Shown here piece after piece: positions 15,196 to 24,005 of a stretch of DNA of 33,752 nucleotides; positions within the stretch are counted from its first letter, which is position 1, and every line of letters starts with the position of its first letter. The position numbers were made by a program, and so were the translations under genes. The notes beneath the pieces are model-generated. The model did not search any database. It had not been told where the DNA came from and saw only the letters and a program-made list of their open reading frames with translations. Source of the stretch: JACJYC01 sp964558465 (lineage in GTDB: Bacteria > Bacteroidota > Bacteroidia > Chitinophagales > Saprospiraceae); NCBI GenBank assembly GCA_964558465.1, contig CAZLEF010000079.1, positions 1 through 33,752 of the forward strand, given 5' to 3'.

Positions 15196-16245
15196 ATGGA
15201 AGATTTGAAAACGGTTTATAAACTTACGCAGTACAGCCACGGCGCCGGTTGCGGCTGCAAAATATCGCCGAAAGTGCTGGATACGATATTGACCCACCAA
15301 TCTGAAAAGGCTTTTTTCAAGGACCTCCTGGTGGGGAATGAAGAGCGGGACGATGCGGCGGTACTCGATCTGGGTGACGGGACTGCGGTGATCAGCACCA
15401 CCGATTTTTTTATGCCCATTGTGGATGACCCTGAAGATTTCGGGCGGATCGCCGCTGTGAATGCCATCAGCGATATCTACGCCATGGGCGGTACGCCGCT
15501 GCTGGCCATTGCTATCCTGGGTTGGCCGATCAACCAGTTGCCGGCAGAAGTGGCCAATCTCGTCGTGGAAGGTGGGCGCAAAGCCTGTGCGGAAGCGGGC
15601 ATTCCGCTGGCAGGCGGGCACAGCATCGACAGTCCGGAGCCCATTTTTGGACTGGCGGTGACCGGTAGGGTGGCCCTGGAAAACATCAAGCGAAACGGAG
15701 GCGCTCAGCCTGGGGCTGTTTTGTTCCTGACCAAACCCCTTGGAGTGGGGATGTTGACGACAGCCCAGAAAAAAGACAAACTTTTGCCCGAACACGCCCA
15801 TCTGGCCCGGGAAAGCATGACGCTATTGAACAAGGCCGGGGAGCGTTTTGGCAAACTGCCCTATGTACAGGCGATGACCGACGTGACCGGCTTCGGTCTG
15901 CTGGGCCACCTCTGCGAAATGTGCGAAGCGAGCGGGTGCAGCGCCGAGATCCGGTACGAATCGGTTCCGACACTGGGCCGGGACATTATCCGGCATTACT
16001 ACGCCGAAAAATGTATCCCCGGCGGCGCCAACCGCAACTGGGACAGCTACGGCCACAAGATCGGCCCGCTGAACGACGAACAGCGGACGCTGCTTTGCGA
16101 CCCGCAAACGAGCGGGGGACTGCTCGTGGCGGTGGCGCCCGATAAGGTGGAACTCTTTCTGGCGGAAGCCCGGATGGAGGGGTTGGATCTGGCGCCCATC
16201 GGGCGGATGACGTCAGCGGCGGGGATAATGATCCGGGTGGTGTGA
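15196..16245 (+). CDS. selD: Selenide, water dikinase (selenophosphate synthase)
   Basis: A 349-aa enzyme that makes selenophosphate from selenide and ATP, the selenium donor for selenocysteine and 2-selenouridine tRNA. It closely follows the E. coli SelD pattern: LTQYSHGAGCGCKISPKVL with catalytic Cys19 and Lys22 (Cys, not Sec), RDDAAV, ISTTDFFMPIVDDP, AISDIYAMGG, LAGGHSIDSPEPIFGLAVTG, DVTGFGLLGHL and LLCDPQTSGGLLVAV. No selA, selB, selC or selenouridine synthase gene is in the window, so the selenium sink is elsewhere. TATTTTCG at 15172-15179 is one base from a -7 box. Full length and intact. Confidence 0.97.
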   Translation: MEDLKTVYKLTQYSHGAGCGCKISPKVLDTILTHQSEKAFFKDLLVGNEERDDAAVLDLGDGTAVISTTDFFMPIVDDPEDFGRIAAVNAISDIYAMGGTPLLAIAILGWPINQLPAEVANLVVEGGRKACAEAGIPLAGGHSIDSPEPIFGLAVTGRVALENIKRNGGAQPGAVLFLTKPLGVGMLTTAQKKDKLLPEHAHLARESMTLLNKAGERFGKLPYVQAMTDVTGFGLLGHLCEMCEASGCSAEIRYESVPTLGRDIIRHYYAEKCIPGGANRNWDSYGHKIGPLNDEQRTLLCDPQTSGGLLVAVAPDKVELFLAEARMEGLDLAPIGRMTSAAGIMIRVV

Positions 16246-16279
16246 ACACCTTCATATTGACGTAATATACCCTGAAAAT

Positions 16280-17533
16280 TCAAGGTATAATCCTGGACCC
16301 GGTAAACCTGGAAACCACTTTTCCTACGGTAAGGCCTTGTACAATAATGGAAAAAACCACGACGATATAGGTCATGCTCAGCAACAATTCCCGGTGCATT
16401 TCGGCGGATAGTGAGAGCGCAAGCGCAATGGAGATGCCGCCCCGGAGACCGCCCCAGGTCATGATGAGGTTGGTATTGGGTACAAATTCCAGTTTTCTTT
16501 TAAAGAAATAAATGGGCAAGGCAAGAGAAGCTGCCCGGCTCAGCAATACCACTGGAATGGCGATCAGCCCGGCCAACACATAAACCCGGTCGAATGAAAT
16601 CAGCAGGATTTCAAGTCCGATCAATACAAATAAAAGGGCGTTCAGAAGGGAGTCGATCAGCTCCCAGAATTTATCCACATACAATTCGGTTTCTTCCGAC
16701 ATAGAACTGGTGCGAAAGCGTTCATGACCCACGGAAATGCCGGCAACCACCATCGCCAGCGGACCGGAAAAATGTAAATAGCTGGCCAACAGATAACCGC
16801 CCATTACCACGGCAAGCGTTATCATGACTTCCACTTCGTAATGGTCGATGGTCCGCATAAGATAATAGGCGGCGGCGCCCAGGGCAAGCCCGAGAAGGAT
16901 CCCGCCACCCACTTCTTCCAGAAAAAATATACCGATATGCGAAAGGCCTTCTCCGCCTGTACCGGCCCTTGCAATTTGCAGGATGGTTACAAAAACCACC
17001 ACGCCGATCCCGTCGTTGAACAAACTTTCTCCTACTATTTTGGTTTCCAGCTTTGCCGGGGCGCCTGCCTTTTTTAATATGCCGAGTACAGCAATCGGAT
17101 CGGTAGGGGAGATCAGGGCCCCAAACAAAAGGCAATAAATAAATTGAAGCTCCAACCCGATCCAGCCCAGCAGAAAATAAAGCGCTCCACCGATTAAAAA
17201 GGCAGAGACCACCACACCCAGCGTGGCAAACAAAATGATCGGCCAACGTTGTTCCTTCAACCGGCTGAAATCAACATGCAATGCTCCGGCAAACAAAAGA
17301 AAACTTAACATTCCATCCATCAATACCTGCTGAAAATCGATCTGTCCGATCAATTTTCTTTCCCATTCCAAAAGATCAGGATTAAATTGTCCAATTACCA
17401 ATACCGCAAGAGAAAATAAAATAGACACCACCATCAGGCCGATGGTTACCGGTAGCTTGAGATAGCGAACGTTCAGGTAACCAAACAACGCTGAAAAAAC
17501 AGTAAGTAAGGCAAAGATCTGGAACAGGTTCAT
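16280..17533 (-). CDS. Na+/H+ antiporter (CPA1/NhaP type)
   Basis: A 417-aa polytopic inner-membrane exchanger with about 12-13 helices, for pH and sodium homeostasis. Family motifs include LLFAGALHVDFSRL, FGALISPTDPIAVLGILKKAG, the antiporter core ETKIVGESLFNDGIGVVVF (Asn-Asp ~172-173), ISVGHER and MTWGGLRGGISIALALSL. It lacks the long C-terminal cytoplasmic domain of eukaryotic-type exchangers. It is convergent with selD, 34 bp apart. TACTTTTG at 17566-17573 is a good -7 box 32 bp upstream. Confidence 0.93.
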   Translation of the reverse strand: MNLFQIFALLTVFSALFGYLNVRYLKLPVTIGLMVVSILFSLAVLVIGQFNPDLLEWERKLIGQIDFQQVLMDGMLSFLLFAGALHVDFSRLKEQRWPIILFATLGVVVSAFLIGGALYFLLGWIGLELQFIYCLLFGALISPTDPIAVLGILKKAGAPAKLETKIVGESLFNDGIGVVVFVTILQIARAGTGGEGLSHIGIFFLEEVGGGILLGLALGAAAYYLMRTIDHYEVEVMITLAVVMGGYLLASYLHFSGPLAMVVAGISVGHERFRTSSMSEETELYVDKFWELIDSLLNALLFVLIGLEILLISFDRVYVLAGLIAIPVVLLSRAASLALPIYFFKRKLEFVPNTNLIMTWGGLRGGISIALALSLSAEMHRELLLSMTYIVVVFSIIVQGLTVGKVVSRFTGSRIIP

Positions 17534-17565
17534 GATTCCCTTTTTCTCTTGAAATAATCAATGCG

Positions 17566-17573
17566 CAAAAGTA
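17566..17573 (-). promoter_or_regulatory. Candidate -7 box for antiporter gene
   Basis: TACTTTTG on the minus strand fits TAnnTTTG and lies 32 bp before the ATG at 17533. No clear -33 element. Confidence 0.45.
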
Positions 17574-17760
17574 ACAAAAGCTCATTAACCATCTGTTTTA
17601 CCTCGCGTCGCCCCACGCCAACGGCGAGAAAAGGGGTAATCCATTCAAAATCAGGGAAACCCAATCCTGGCAATCCACCAAATCCGGCGAATCATGGTAT
17701 AACTTCGGCATTTGTGTTTTTTTGTACTTTTCCGCATCTCAATTGAAAACCTGTTATACA

Positions 17761-18642
17761 ATGAAAAAAATAACCTGTTTTTTATGCGCAGTAATATGGA
17801 TAACTGCATGCCAGAGTGAAAACAGCGGCGATAGGTCCAAAACCCAGGCTTTCCCTGCTTCTCCAGAGCCTGCGACAGAAGAAGTTCCCCAAAGTTCCGA
17901 CGAATCATCACGGAGCGGGGAAACGCAGGAATATTCCCGGCAGGAGGGGCAACAAACCGCGCAATCCGAAACCCCCGTTTTTCGTCAGATCATCCGCACC
18001 GGCCACCTGCGTTTTCAGGTCAAAAACGTGAAGGAAAGCACTGGCCGGATAGAAGCGATAGTGGCCGGTTCAGGAGGGTATATTTCTTCAATGGAAATGA
18101 CCAATTCCAGTTATCAGATCACCAGTAATTTCCTGATCCGCACCCCAGCCGCCCGTTTCGACAGCCTGATGAACGCCCTGACTGCGGAGTCCGTCTTTCT
18201 CAATACCCGCCGGGTGGACGCTCAGGACGTCACCGAGGAATACCTGGATATCGAAACCCGGCTGAAAACCAAAAAAGAGGTGCGCGACCGCTACGTGGAT
18301 ATCCTGCGCAATAAGGCCCGGACGGTGGAAGAAGTGCTGAAAGCCGAGGAAGCCATCCGCGTGATCCAGGAAGAGATCGAAGCCAGGGAAGGTCGCCTCA
18401 AATACCTGCGCGACCAGGTGGCCATGAGCTCTATCAACCTGGAAATATACGAGGAAGTTACCTTTCAGCCCGAGCCCAAAACCTTCAAACGCTCGTTTGC
18501 AGGCCGGGCATTAAGCGCCCTGCGAGGCGGATGGGACGGTATCGTGGGTTTTTTGATCGTCCTGATCAATATATGGCCCCTCCTGCTGTTCGGCGGCCTG
18601 CTGATCTGGCAGCGGAAACGCATCTTTCGGTGGAAACGCTGA
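17761..18642 (+). CDS. DUF4349 lipoprotein
   Basis: A 293-aa protein with a lipoprotein signal (lipobox ITAC, Cys ~17) and a Ser/Glu/Gln-rich linker. The DUF4349 core begins at RQIIRTGHLRFQVKNVKES and has the conserved GGYISSMEM, RTPAARFDSLMNAL and VDAQDVTEEYLDIETRLKTKKEVRDRY. A long coiled-coil stretch runs over EVLKAEEAIRVIQEEIEAREGRLKYLRDQV. A C-terminal transmembrane helix (GIVGFLIVLINIWPLLLFGGLLIW) has a basic tail. Anchoring at both ends suggests an envelope-spanning or scaffold role; the function is unknown. The ATG at 17761 is set by the signal peptide. TACTTTTC at 17725 is near the -7 consensus. Confidence 0.88.
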   Translation: MKKITCFLCAVIWITACQSENSGDRSKTQAFPASPEPATEEVPQSSDESSRSGETQEYSRQEGQQTAQSETPVFRQIIRTGHLRFQVKNVKESTGRIEAIVAGSGGYISSMEMTNSSYQITSNFLIRTPAARFDSLMNALTAESVFLNTRRVDAQDVTEEYLDIETRLKTKKEVRDRYVDILRNKARTVEEVLKAEEAIRVIQEEIEAREGRLKYLRDQVAMSSINLEIYEEVTFQPEPKTFKRSFAGRALSALRGGWDGIVGFLIVLINIWPLLLFGGLLIWQRKRIFRWKR

Positions 18643-18670
18643 TGAATGAGGAGGCTGGAATTTGTTGATT

Positions 18671-18764
18671 CGTTGATTTGTTGATTTGAAACGCATCCGT
18701 CAAATCAACGCATCAACACATCAACACATCAACACATCAACACATCAACACATCAACACATCAA
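18671..18764. repeat. Inverted octamer element with 8-copy array
   Basis: The left arm 18671-18688 and the start of the right arm 18701-18718 pair at 15 of 18 positions around the core aaacgcatccgt. The right arm then continues as octamers of form cRMatcaa to 18764, eight copies in all. The stop codon of the following minus-strand permease (18761-18763) is inside the last unit. The element lies between convergent genes. Confidence 0.9.
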
Positions 18765-20080
18765 CAAGACCTACCCAACACCCCCGCCGGATTGGCCCTG
18801 GCCGCCTTCCAGGTTTGGGATACGATGGTCAGGAACCCCAGCGCGAACAGCAACAGGATGCCTGCACCCAATTCAACCGGGCCCACGGCAATGCGGAACG
18901 CAAAATTATTGAGGATCAGTTGGTCAAAGAGGTACCAGGCCAACGGAACGGCAAACAAAGCCGCCCCGGCCAGGATCTGTATAAACCCACTGGACAACAG
19001 GCGGACCAGGCGCCACTCGCCCGCGCCGAATACCTTGCGGATGCTGATCTCCTTCAACCGCACTTCCGTCGTATAAACCGCCATGCCCAGCAACCCCAGA
19101 CAGGCAATGGAAATAGCGACAAATGCCAGGAAACCGAACAACTGAACGTTGTTGAGGAGAAAAAGATAAGCTTCTTCGATCTGGTCTTCCAGAAACCGGG
19201 CCTCAAAGGTTTGCCCGGGTCGGATCTGATCCCAGGCCGCCTCCAACCCGGTCAGGGTGGTCTGAATATCCGGGGTGTTGATTTTCAGACTGGCGTAGGC
19301 AAACCTTTCAGGCTGGTATCGCAGGAAAAAACTTTGAATAGGCTCTTCCAGGTGGGTATAATTAAAATCGCGGACTACTCCGATGATCCGGTGCGGAAGG
19401 TGATCGATGAGCATGGTTTGGCCGGGGGCATCCCGGGAAGTCCAGGAAAAAGCCCGGACAAATTGTTCGTTGACCAGGATAAAATGTTCTTCGCCGGACG
19501 GCATTTGATCGGGAAAATTTTGTCCTGCTGCCAGGGCCAGGCCGTAGTTGGGGATGAACCGGTGGTCCACCGACATCCAGTAGGCAGGAAGGCTATCCTG
19601 CATACCCGGTGTTTGCACCCAGGCCGATGATGTACTCCCTGTGCCGGGTAGGAGGGAGGAAAAGGAAATTTCCAGTACACCGGGGACGCCGGCAAAGGTT
19701 TGCCGGAAAATCTCCGGGTCGCTGTCCTTCAGGGGGATGTTCAGCAGATTTTCCCGGGTAAACCCGAGGTCGTGATTGAGTGAAAAACGATATTGCCGGT
19801 ACATGATGGTGACGGCAATGATGAACAGCAGGGAGAGGGCGAACTGGAAAGCAGCCAGTATTTTTCGGAAGCTCAACTTACGGATCAGTTGTTGGGGTAA
19901 CCGGTTGTGCATCAATTGAATGGGGCGCATGGCCGACAATCGGATTGCCGGAAATACACGCGCCAATAACCCCGTAAACAAGGCAAAACCGTCGCCTTGC
20001 AACTCTTCGTACAGATCCGGGTGACAAAACCACCGGAAAAACCGGGCCCAGAATACGGGCAGTGGGGGAGGGGCGCTCAT
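18761..20080 (-). CDS. PadR-associated ABC permease, internally deleted
   Basis: A 439-aa reading frame. Residues 1-~30 (PPPLPVFWARFFRWFCHPDLYEELQGD) are the permease prefix domain found on PadR-linked FtsX permeases. The frame then jumps directly to FALFTGLLARVFPAIRLSAMRPIQLMHN, which belongs to the end of the first FtsX domain. The second MacB-like and FtsX unit follows intact, including VYTTEVRLKEISIRKVFGAGE and ARANPAGVLGRS. Full-length relatives are about twice as long (family knowledge, not measured), so the first helix, periplasmic domain and most of FtsX-1 appear lost in frame. Its ATG overlaps the PadR remnant stop (ATGA). Probably non-functional or neofunctional. Confidence 0.75.
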   Translation of the reverse strand: MSAPPPLPVFWARFFRWFCHPDLYEELQGDGFALFTGLLARVFPAIRLSAMRPIQLMHNRLPQQLIRKLSFRKILAAFQFALSLLFIIAVTIMYRQYRFSLNHDLGFTRENLLNIPLKDSDPEIFRQTFAGVPGVLEISFSSLLPGTGSTSSAWVQTPGMQDSLPAYWMSVDHRFIPNYGLALAAGQNFPDQMPSGEEHFILVNEQFVRAFSWTSRDAPGQTMLIDHLPHRIIGVVRDFNYTHLEEPIQSFFLRYQPERFAYASLKINTPDIQTTLTGLEAAWDQIRPGQTFEARFLEDQIEEAYLFLLNNVQLFGFLAFVAISIACLGLLGMAVYTTEVRLKEISIRKVFGAGEWRLVRLLSSGFIQILAGAALFAVPLAWYLFDQLILNNFAFRIAVGPVELGAGILLLFALGFLTIVSQTWKAARANPAGVLGRSC

Positions 20081-20229
20081 GCCGGACCGATATTGAATGA
20101 GACGCCCTGCAAGGCCTGCATCAGCTTTTCACGGATGTTTTGGGCTTCAGCCAACGCTGCTTTGCCGGAATTGGTCAAGGCAAAAAAACGTTTCCGCCGC
20201 CCGCCCCGGATGGCCGTTGCACCCTTCAT
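20077..20229 (-). pseudogene. PadR-family regulator remnant (C-terminal 50 aa)
   Basis: Only the end of the winged helix and the tail survive: ATAIRGGRRKRFFALTNSGKAALAEAQ matches the conserved RGGRRKRYYxLTxxGxxAL region of PadR regulators. The frame continues 5' of 20229, but that part is antisense to the DUF2442-like gene and shows no PadR features, so the DNA-recognition helices are missing. The stop overlaps the permease start by 4 bp (ATGA), the usual layout of a PadR-permease pair. Confidence 0.75.
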
Positions 20230-20232
20230 TTT

Positions 20233-20616
20233 ATGAATCGTTTTAGAAGTATTCCAAAGGTGCTGAAAATCAATGAAATAGACGGATATGAAGTTTCCCT
20301 GTTTTTTAGCAACGGCGAAAACAGAATAGTGGATTTTTATGATTTGCTGAATAATCAATTCGCCTTAGAGCCTGGCAGGTTAGGTTATGAGCTGATTGCA
20401 GATCCCGGGCTTTTCAAAAAAATCAGGATCTCCGGCAATTGGATATTTCGATCAGTTGAACCTTCGGAAACGCCTGGAGGGACATCAACCTGCCCGGGTA
20501 TGCTAAGTTTTAATGATTTTCCGGACGACTACACCCTGATGGAGTTCAACCCGCAAAAAATACATCCCGCCCGGCCAATCGGAGAGGTCAAACCGGATTT
20601 TGTTTTCATTCCCTGA
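20233..20616 (+). CDS. DUF2442-like protein, 3' end overlapping
   Basis: A 127-aa frame starting MNRFRSIPKVLKINEIDGYEVSLFFSNGENRIVDFYDLL, which fits the small DUF2442 family, often found near toxin-antitoxin or HTH genes; function unknown. The core continues to LIADPGLFKKIRISGNWIF. After that the frame loses family resemblance and its last 114 bp are antisense to the T9SS cargo gene. A second frame carries AWRDINLPGYAKF before a stop, so a frameshift or an altered 3' end is possible. The ATG lies 3 bp beyond the PadR remnant, i.e. exactly where that gene was cut. Confidence 0.6.
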   Translation: MNRFRSIPKVLKINEIDGYEVSLFFSNGENRIVDFYDLLNNQFALEPGRLGYELIADPGLFKKIRISGNWIFRSVEPSETPGGTSTCPGMLSFNDFPDDYTLMEFNPQKIHPARPIGEVKPDFVFIP

Positions 20617-23600
20617 AAAGAATTGAGCGCTTCGAAGTTTTCCGTTGACATCCAGCAAACTGGCCCGGCCTTCTAGCTTTTCCTTAAGGTTTTTGGCTTC
20701 AATCAAAACGTTCAATTCATTTCCGGCGGGATTTGGAAAAACGTTTACCCTGAAACGCCCGGTTTCGCCCGGGCCGGATATGCGGGAAATAATGCATTCT
20801 GGTACGGCGAGGGTATCCGTCAGAACGCACCCATTGATGTCCTGGATATAAAACCGGAGCGCTTCTCCAAGCGTGTCTGTTTTGAAAGGACCTGCAAAAA
20901 AATCGCTTTCCCGGTCTGGAAAAATCAAATCGCTGAAGGCTTCGCAAACGATGGAAACAGGCCGGGTAGCGCCAGTGACGGAACCCGAAACAAAAAGCTC
21001 GCCGGTTTGTTCGTTGCAATCAAAATCAAGGTCTAAACCGAGGTCGCAAGGTATTTCACACGCCGACCGCCCTTCGATGCGCAAGTCGCAGGCGTCAAAA
21101 CCTTCACCGCCCTCAATCCGGATATGGTATTCGCTTCCGGGAGGGTAGGGCCCGATGGTAACAGATTGGGTTTGGCCGTCATCCAGGAAGGGTACGTCCG
21201 GCAGATTCAGAAAGTAATTTTGCTCTTCAACCAGCCGGTACGCCGTACTGTCCCCGATACCCGTAAAGGGGATGGTTACAAAAAAGGATCCGTCGGGTTG
21301 GCAGGTGATGACTTCAAAGTCCAGGTCCAGAGGACAAGCAGAAAACCCGCTCAGGGCGGTCAGGGTATATTGGCATTCGCTTCCGAAGGAGCCGTCGATC
21401 ATGAGATAATACGTTTCACCCGGTATCAGATCGGTAAATTCGATTTCGCCTTCATCATTTAGCCCGCCGTCTGCTCCGGCGTTGGTATCCTGAAGACAGC
21501 CGGCTTTTATCCAGGTTGAATTTACAGCGTCGCAGGGTTCGTTCACGGAAAAGGCAGCCAACTGAAAACCGTTGCAAAGAGAATTTATCCCACCTCTGGT
21601 TTTGTACCGAAGCCTGACGGTATTTTTATTTGGGATAAATTTGAGGAAGGAATTATTGTGCACGGCGCCGCAGTCGAAGGCTTCTTCCAGGTTTCCGGGT
21701 ATATCCGCTGTGTACGAGATGGAAGATTCGCCGCAAAATGCCTCGATATTGTTCAGTAATGGCGCCAGATCGCACGTGTTGGCGGGCGGCGGATTGATGT
21801 TGCACTTACAGTATTCCGGCGGTGAGATTGGCGTGTCTGTGCATTGGAAAACCGCATCCCATTGGGCTGTAGATACGTTGTTTTCCGAATCATACACCAC
21901 TGTAAGGCAGCCGCCTGACCGGTCGGAAGCCAAAAACTTCTGGGGCGCTGTCAACTTTGGGTTTAACAAACAATGTACCCCGGCGCCGTCATAAATTGCC
22001 AGGTTAGCGACCTCGGAGATGTTCACCTCCGTGAAATCCAGGGTAGCATATCCCGAAGTGTCATCCGGACAGAAATAGTAAACCTTGTGTTTGCCGATGT
22101 GCAAGGTGCTGTTTACGCCGCCATTATTGGAGAAAACAGAGTTGCATTCCCTGTATTCTTCAATACAGCCGGTTGAAGGGAAAGCGGTTGTGCTGATCTG
22201 GGCCTTCCAGCCGGTTCCGGGCGCGAGGTTGTCCTGGGAGGTTGAACGGAACCGGACAGTCAGGCAACCGCCGGAGGAAGAGGAGGCTGTATAGAGGCCT
22301 GGAAAAGTAACCCGGGTATTGACAGGGCATAAAGAGCCGATGCCGTCATAGATGCTGAGTTCGTCCTGCGCGCTGTTGGTAATGTTCACTGCTGTAAACT
22401 GGAGCCGGATGAATTGATCCGGGTCGGCGGGGCAAATGTTGACAACATAGCTTTTGTTCTCCTGATAATTCTGAAACTCCCCGCCATCGTCAAAAAACAG
22501 ACCGCTGTTGGTGGTGATATTTCCGTCAGCAATGGTGAACCCGCCTTCTTTCAACACCACTTCGGAGGTATATTCATAAGAACATCCATATTCATCCGTA
22601 ACAGTTACGCTGTATAATCCTGCGGTATCAACTGTAATGGCAGGGGCCGTCGAACCGGTTGACCAAAGGTAGCTCAACTGATCCCCCGTTGCGTCCAGCA
22701 CTACGGTATTGCCCGGGAAAAGGAATATTTTCTCCTGGAGGTTGATATCCGGTTTTGGGGTGTCTTCAACGGTAAACGGCTGAAACCGGAAACAAGTAGA
22801 AGTATCTCCAACCACCAGGAAATGATTGCCGGGAGGCAGGTTGGAAACGTTTGCCGTTTCTTCGCCCGTACTCCATTTGAATGTCGGATTTTCGAGGCCC
22901 GATATTTGGGCGGAAGCCGATCCGTTGGCATTTCCGCAACTTGCATCGGTTACGGTAATTTCAGGGGCCGGAAATTCATTACAAAATTCGCTGGCTGCCG
23001 GATCGGTGTAATTGATACCGGAGGTAAGGCCGATGATTTCGATCCCTTCCGGCAACGGGCTTCCGTTTTCGCCTGTGAAATTTTTTACGATCAGGGAATT
23101 GCCCGCAACAGCAACAGCGTTCGACCCTCCCATGATCAGGTTCAAGGGGCTGAGCCCCCTGACGGAAGACTTTACAGACAAATCACCGGTTACCTGAAAC
23201 GGGATAATGTTGACGCCTTCCTGAAGCTGGTATTTCAGGATTTTTGTTTCGGATGGGTTTTTATTATCCAGAAACGCGCCAATGATTTGGGCCATATCAC
23301 CGACGCTGACGCTTTCTCCGCCCATCGTAACCGTAACCGAGGCGCTTGCTATTGCTATGGATCCGTCCGGATTGGCAAAGGTTTGGACGGCTGCCAGATG
23401 GGCGGATGCGATAACCGGCAATTCAATGATGCAGGCTTTGCTGGCAGTGATCCTCAATTGATCCGAATGGTTTACTTTACCTGAGAGTGATTTTGTCAGG
23501 GTCAGATTTCGGATATGATTAATGACGTAGGCGTTTATGGCGCCGCTTATATGCAGGATATCGTAATTGCACTCGTACGAAGGAGAAACATCGATCAAAT

Positions 23601-23895
23601 CCTCAAGATTCAGTTGCCCGTCATTCAACGCCATCTGAAATCCGGTTAACACTAAATTGGTTGGATCCCCAAAATTTAACAGGCCGATTGAAAGGTCGAT
23701 AGAAGAATTTCCGTCCACCGACTGACCTTGAATGACCGCAGTTCCGCACCCGCCTTGTTGTGGGATTTTTATTTGTAAAAGGTTGGTGGGCGTATCGCCT
23801 GTGGAAATGGTAACTCCTGACTGGGCCCGAACAAAATTTGAAGTAAATACAAGTATAATCAGCAGTGTAAACCTGAAAAAAAGCCAAAACCTCAT
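20503..23895 (-). CDS. T9SS cargo with SprB-like and CUB-like modules
   Basis: A 1130-aa secreted or surface protein. It has a signal peptide (RFTLLIILVFTSNFVRAQ) and a beta-rich N-terminal region. Two SprB/PKD-like units follow (FKWSTGEETANVSNLPPGNH ~345; YLWSTGSTAPAI...YSVTVTDEYGC ~412-440). Two CUB-like domains each contain an IYDG motif (~465-565 and ~588-690). A Cys-rich segment (~690-850) comes next. A C-terminal type-A sorting domain has FPNPAGNELNV and ends GMYFLRVELHQGVVVRKIIK (~1052-1130). The sorting domain marks it for the type IX system, and SprB-like units recall gliding adhesins. Its 3' end overlaps the convergent DUF2442-like frame. Ligand unknown. Confidence 0.88.
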   Translation of the reverse strand: MRFWLFFRFTLLIILVFTSNFVRAQSGVTISTGDTPTNLLQIKIPQQGGCGTAVIQGQSVDGNSSIDLSIGLLNFGDPTNLVLTGFQMALNDGQLNLEDLIDVSPSYECNYDILHISGAINAYVINHIRNLTLTKSLSGKVNHSDQLRITASKACIIELPVIASAHLAAVQTFANPDGSIAIASASVTVTMGGESVSVGDMAQIIGAFLDNKNPSETKILKYQLQEGVNIIPFQVTGDLSVKSSVRGLSPLNLIMGGSNAVAVAGNSLIVKNFTGENGSPLPEGIEIIGLTSGINYTDPAASEFCNEFPAPEITVTDASCGNANGSASAQISGLENPTFKWSTGEETANVSNLPPGNHFLVVGDTSTCFRFQPFTVEDTPKPDINLQEKIFLFPGNTVVLDATGDQLSYLWSTGSTAPAITVDTAGLYSVTVTDEYGCSYEYTSEVVLKEGGFTIADGNITTNSGLFFDDGGEFQNYQENKSYVVNICPADPDQFIRLQFTAVNITNSAQDELSIYDGIGSLCPVNTRVTFPGLYTASSSSGGCLTVRFRSTSQDNLAPGTGWKAQISTTAFPSTGCIEEYRECNSVFSNNGGVNSTLHIGKHKVYYFCPDDTSGYATLDFTEVNISEVANLAIYDGAGVHCLLNPKLTAPQKFLASDRSGGCLTVVYDSENNVSTAQWDAVFQCTDTPISPPEYCKCNINPPPANTCDLAPLLNNIEAFCGESSISYTADIPGNLEEAFDCGAVHNNSFLKFIPNKNTVRLRYKTRGGINSLCNGFQLAAFSVNEPCDAVNSTWIKAGCLQDTNAGADGGLNDEGEIEFTDLIPGETYYLMIDGSFGSECQYTLTALSGFSACPLDLDFEVITCQPDGSFFVTIPFTGIGDSTAYRLVEEQNYFLNLPDVPFLDDGQTQSVTIGPYPPGSEYHIRIEGGEGFDACDLRIEGRSACEIPCDLGLDLDFDCNEQTGELFVSGSVTGATRPVSIVCEAFSDLIFPDRESDFFAGPFKTDTLGEALRFYIQDINGCVLTDTLAVPECIISRISGPGETGRFRVNVFPNPAGNELNVLIEAKNLKEKLEGRASLLDVNGKLRSAQFFSGNENKIRFDLSDWPGGMYFLRVELHQGVVVRKIIKT

Positions 23896-24005
23896 TTCAA
23901 TTTTTTTTTTGGATTTTAGTCAGCAATTATAATGTATTTTTTTTAAATTAGCATTTGTTTTAATATTATTTTTTTGTTAAATCACCCGGCATGAAACCCC
24001 CGCCC

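Noticed and set aside
18671..18764. CRISPR array
   Set aside because: Units are 8 bp with no spacers and no cas genes are present. The other arrays fail for the same reason.
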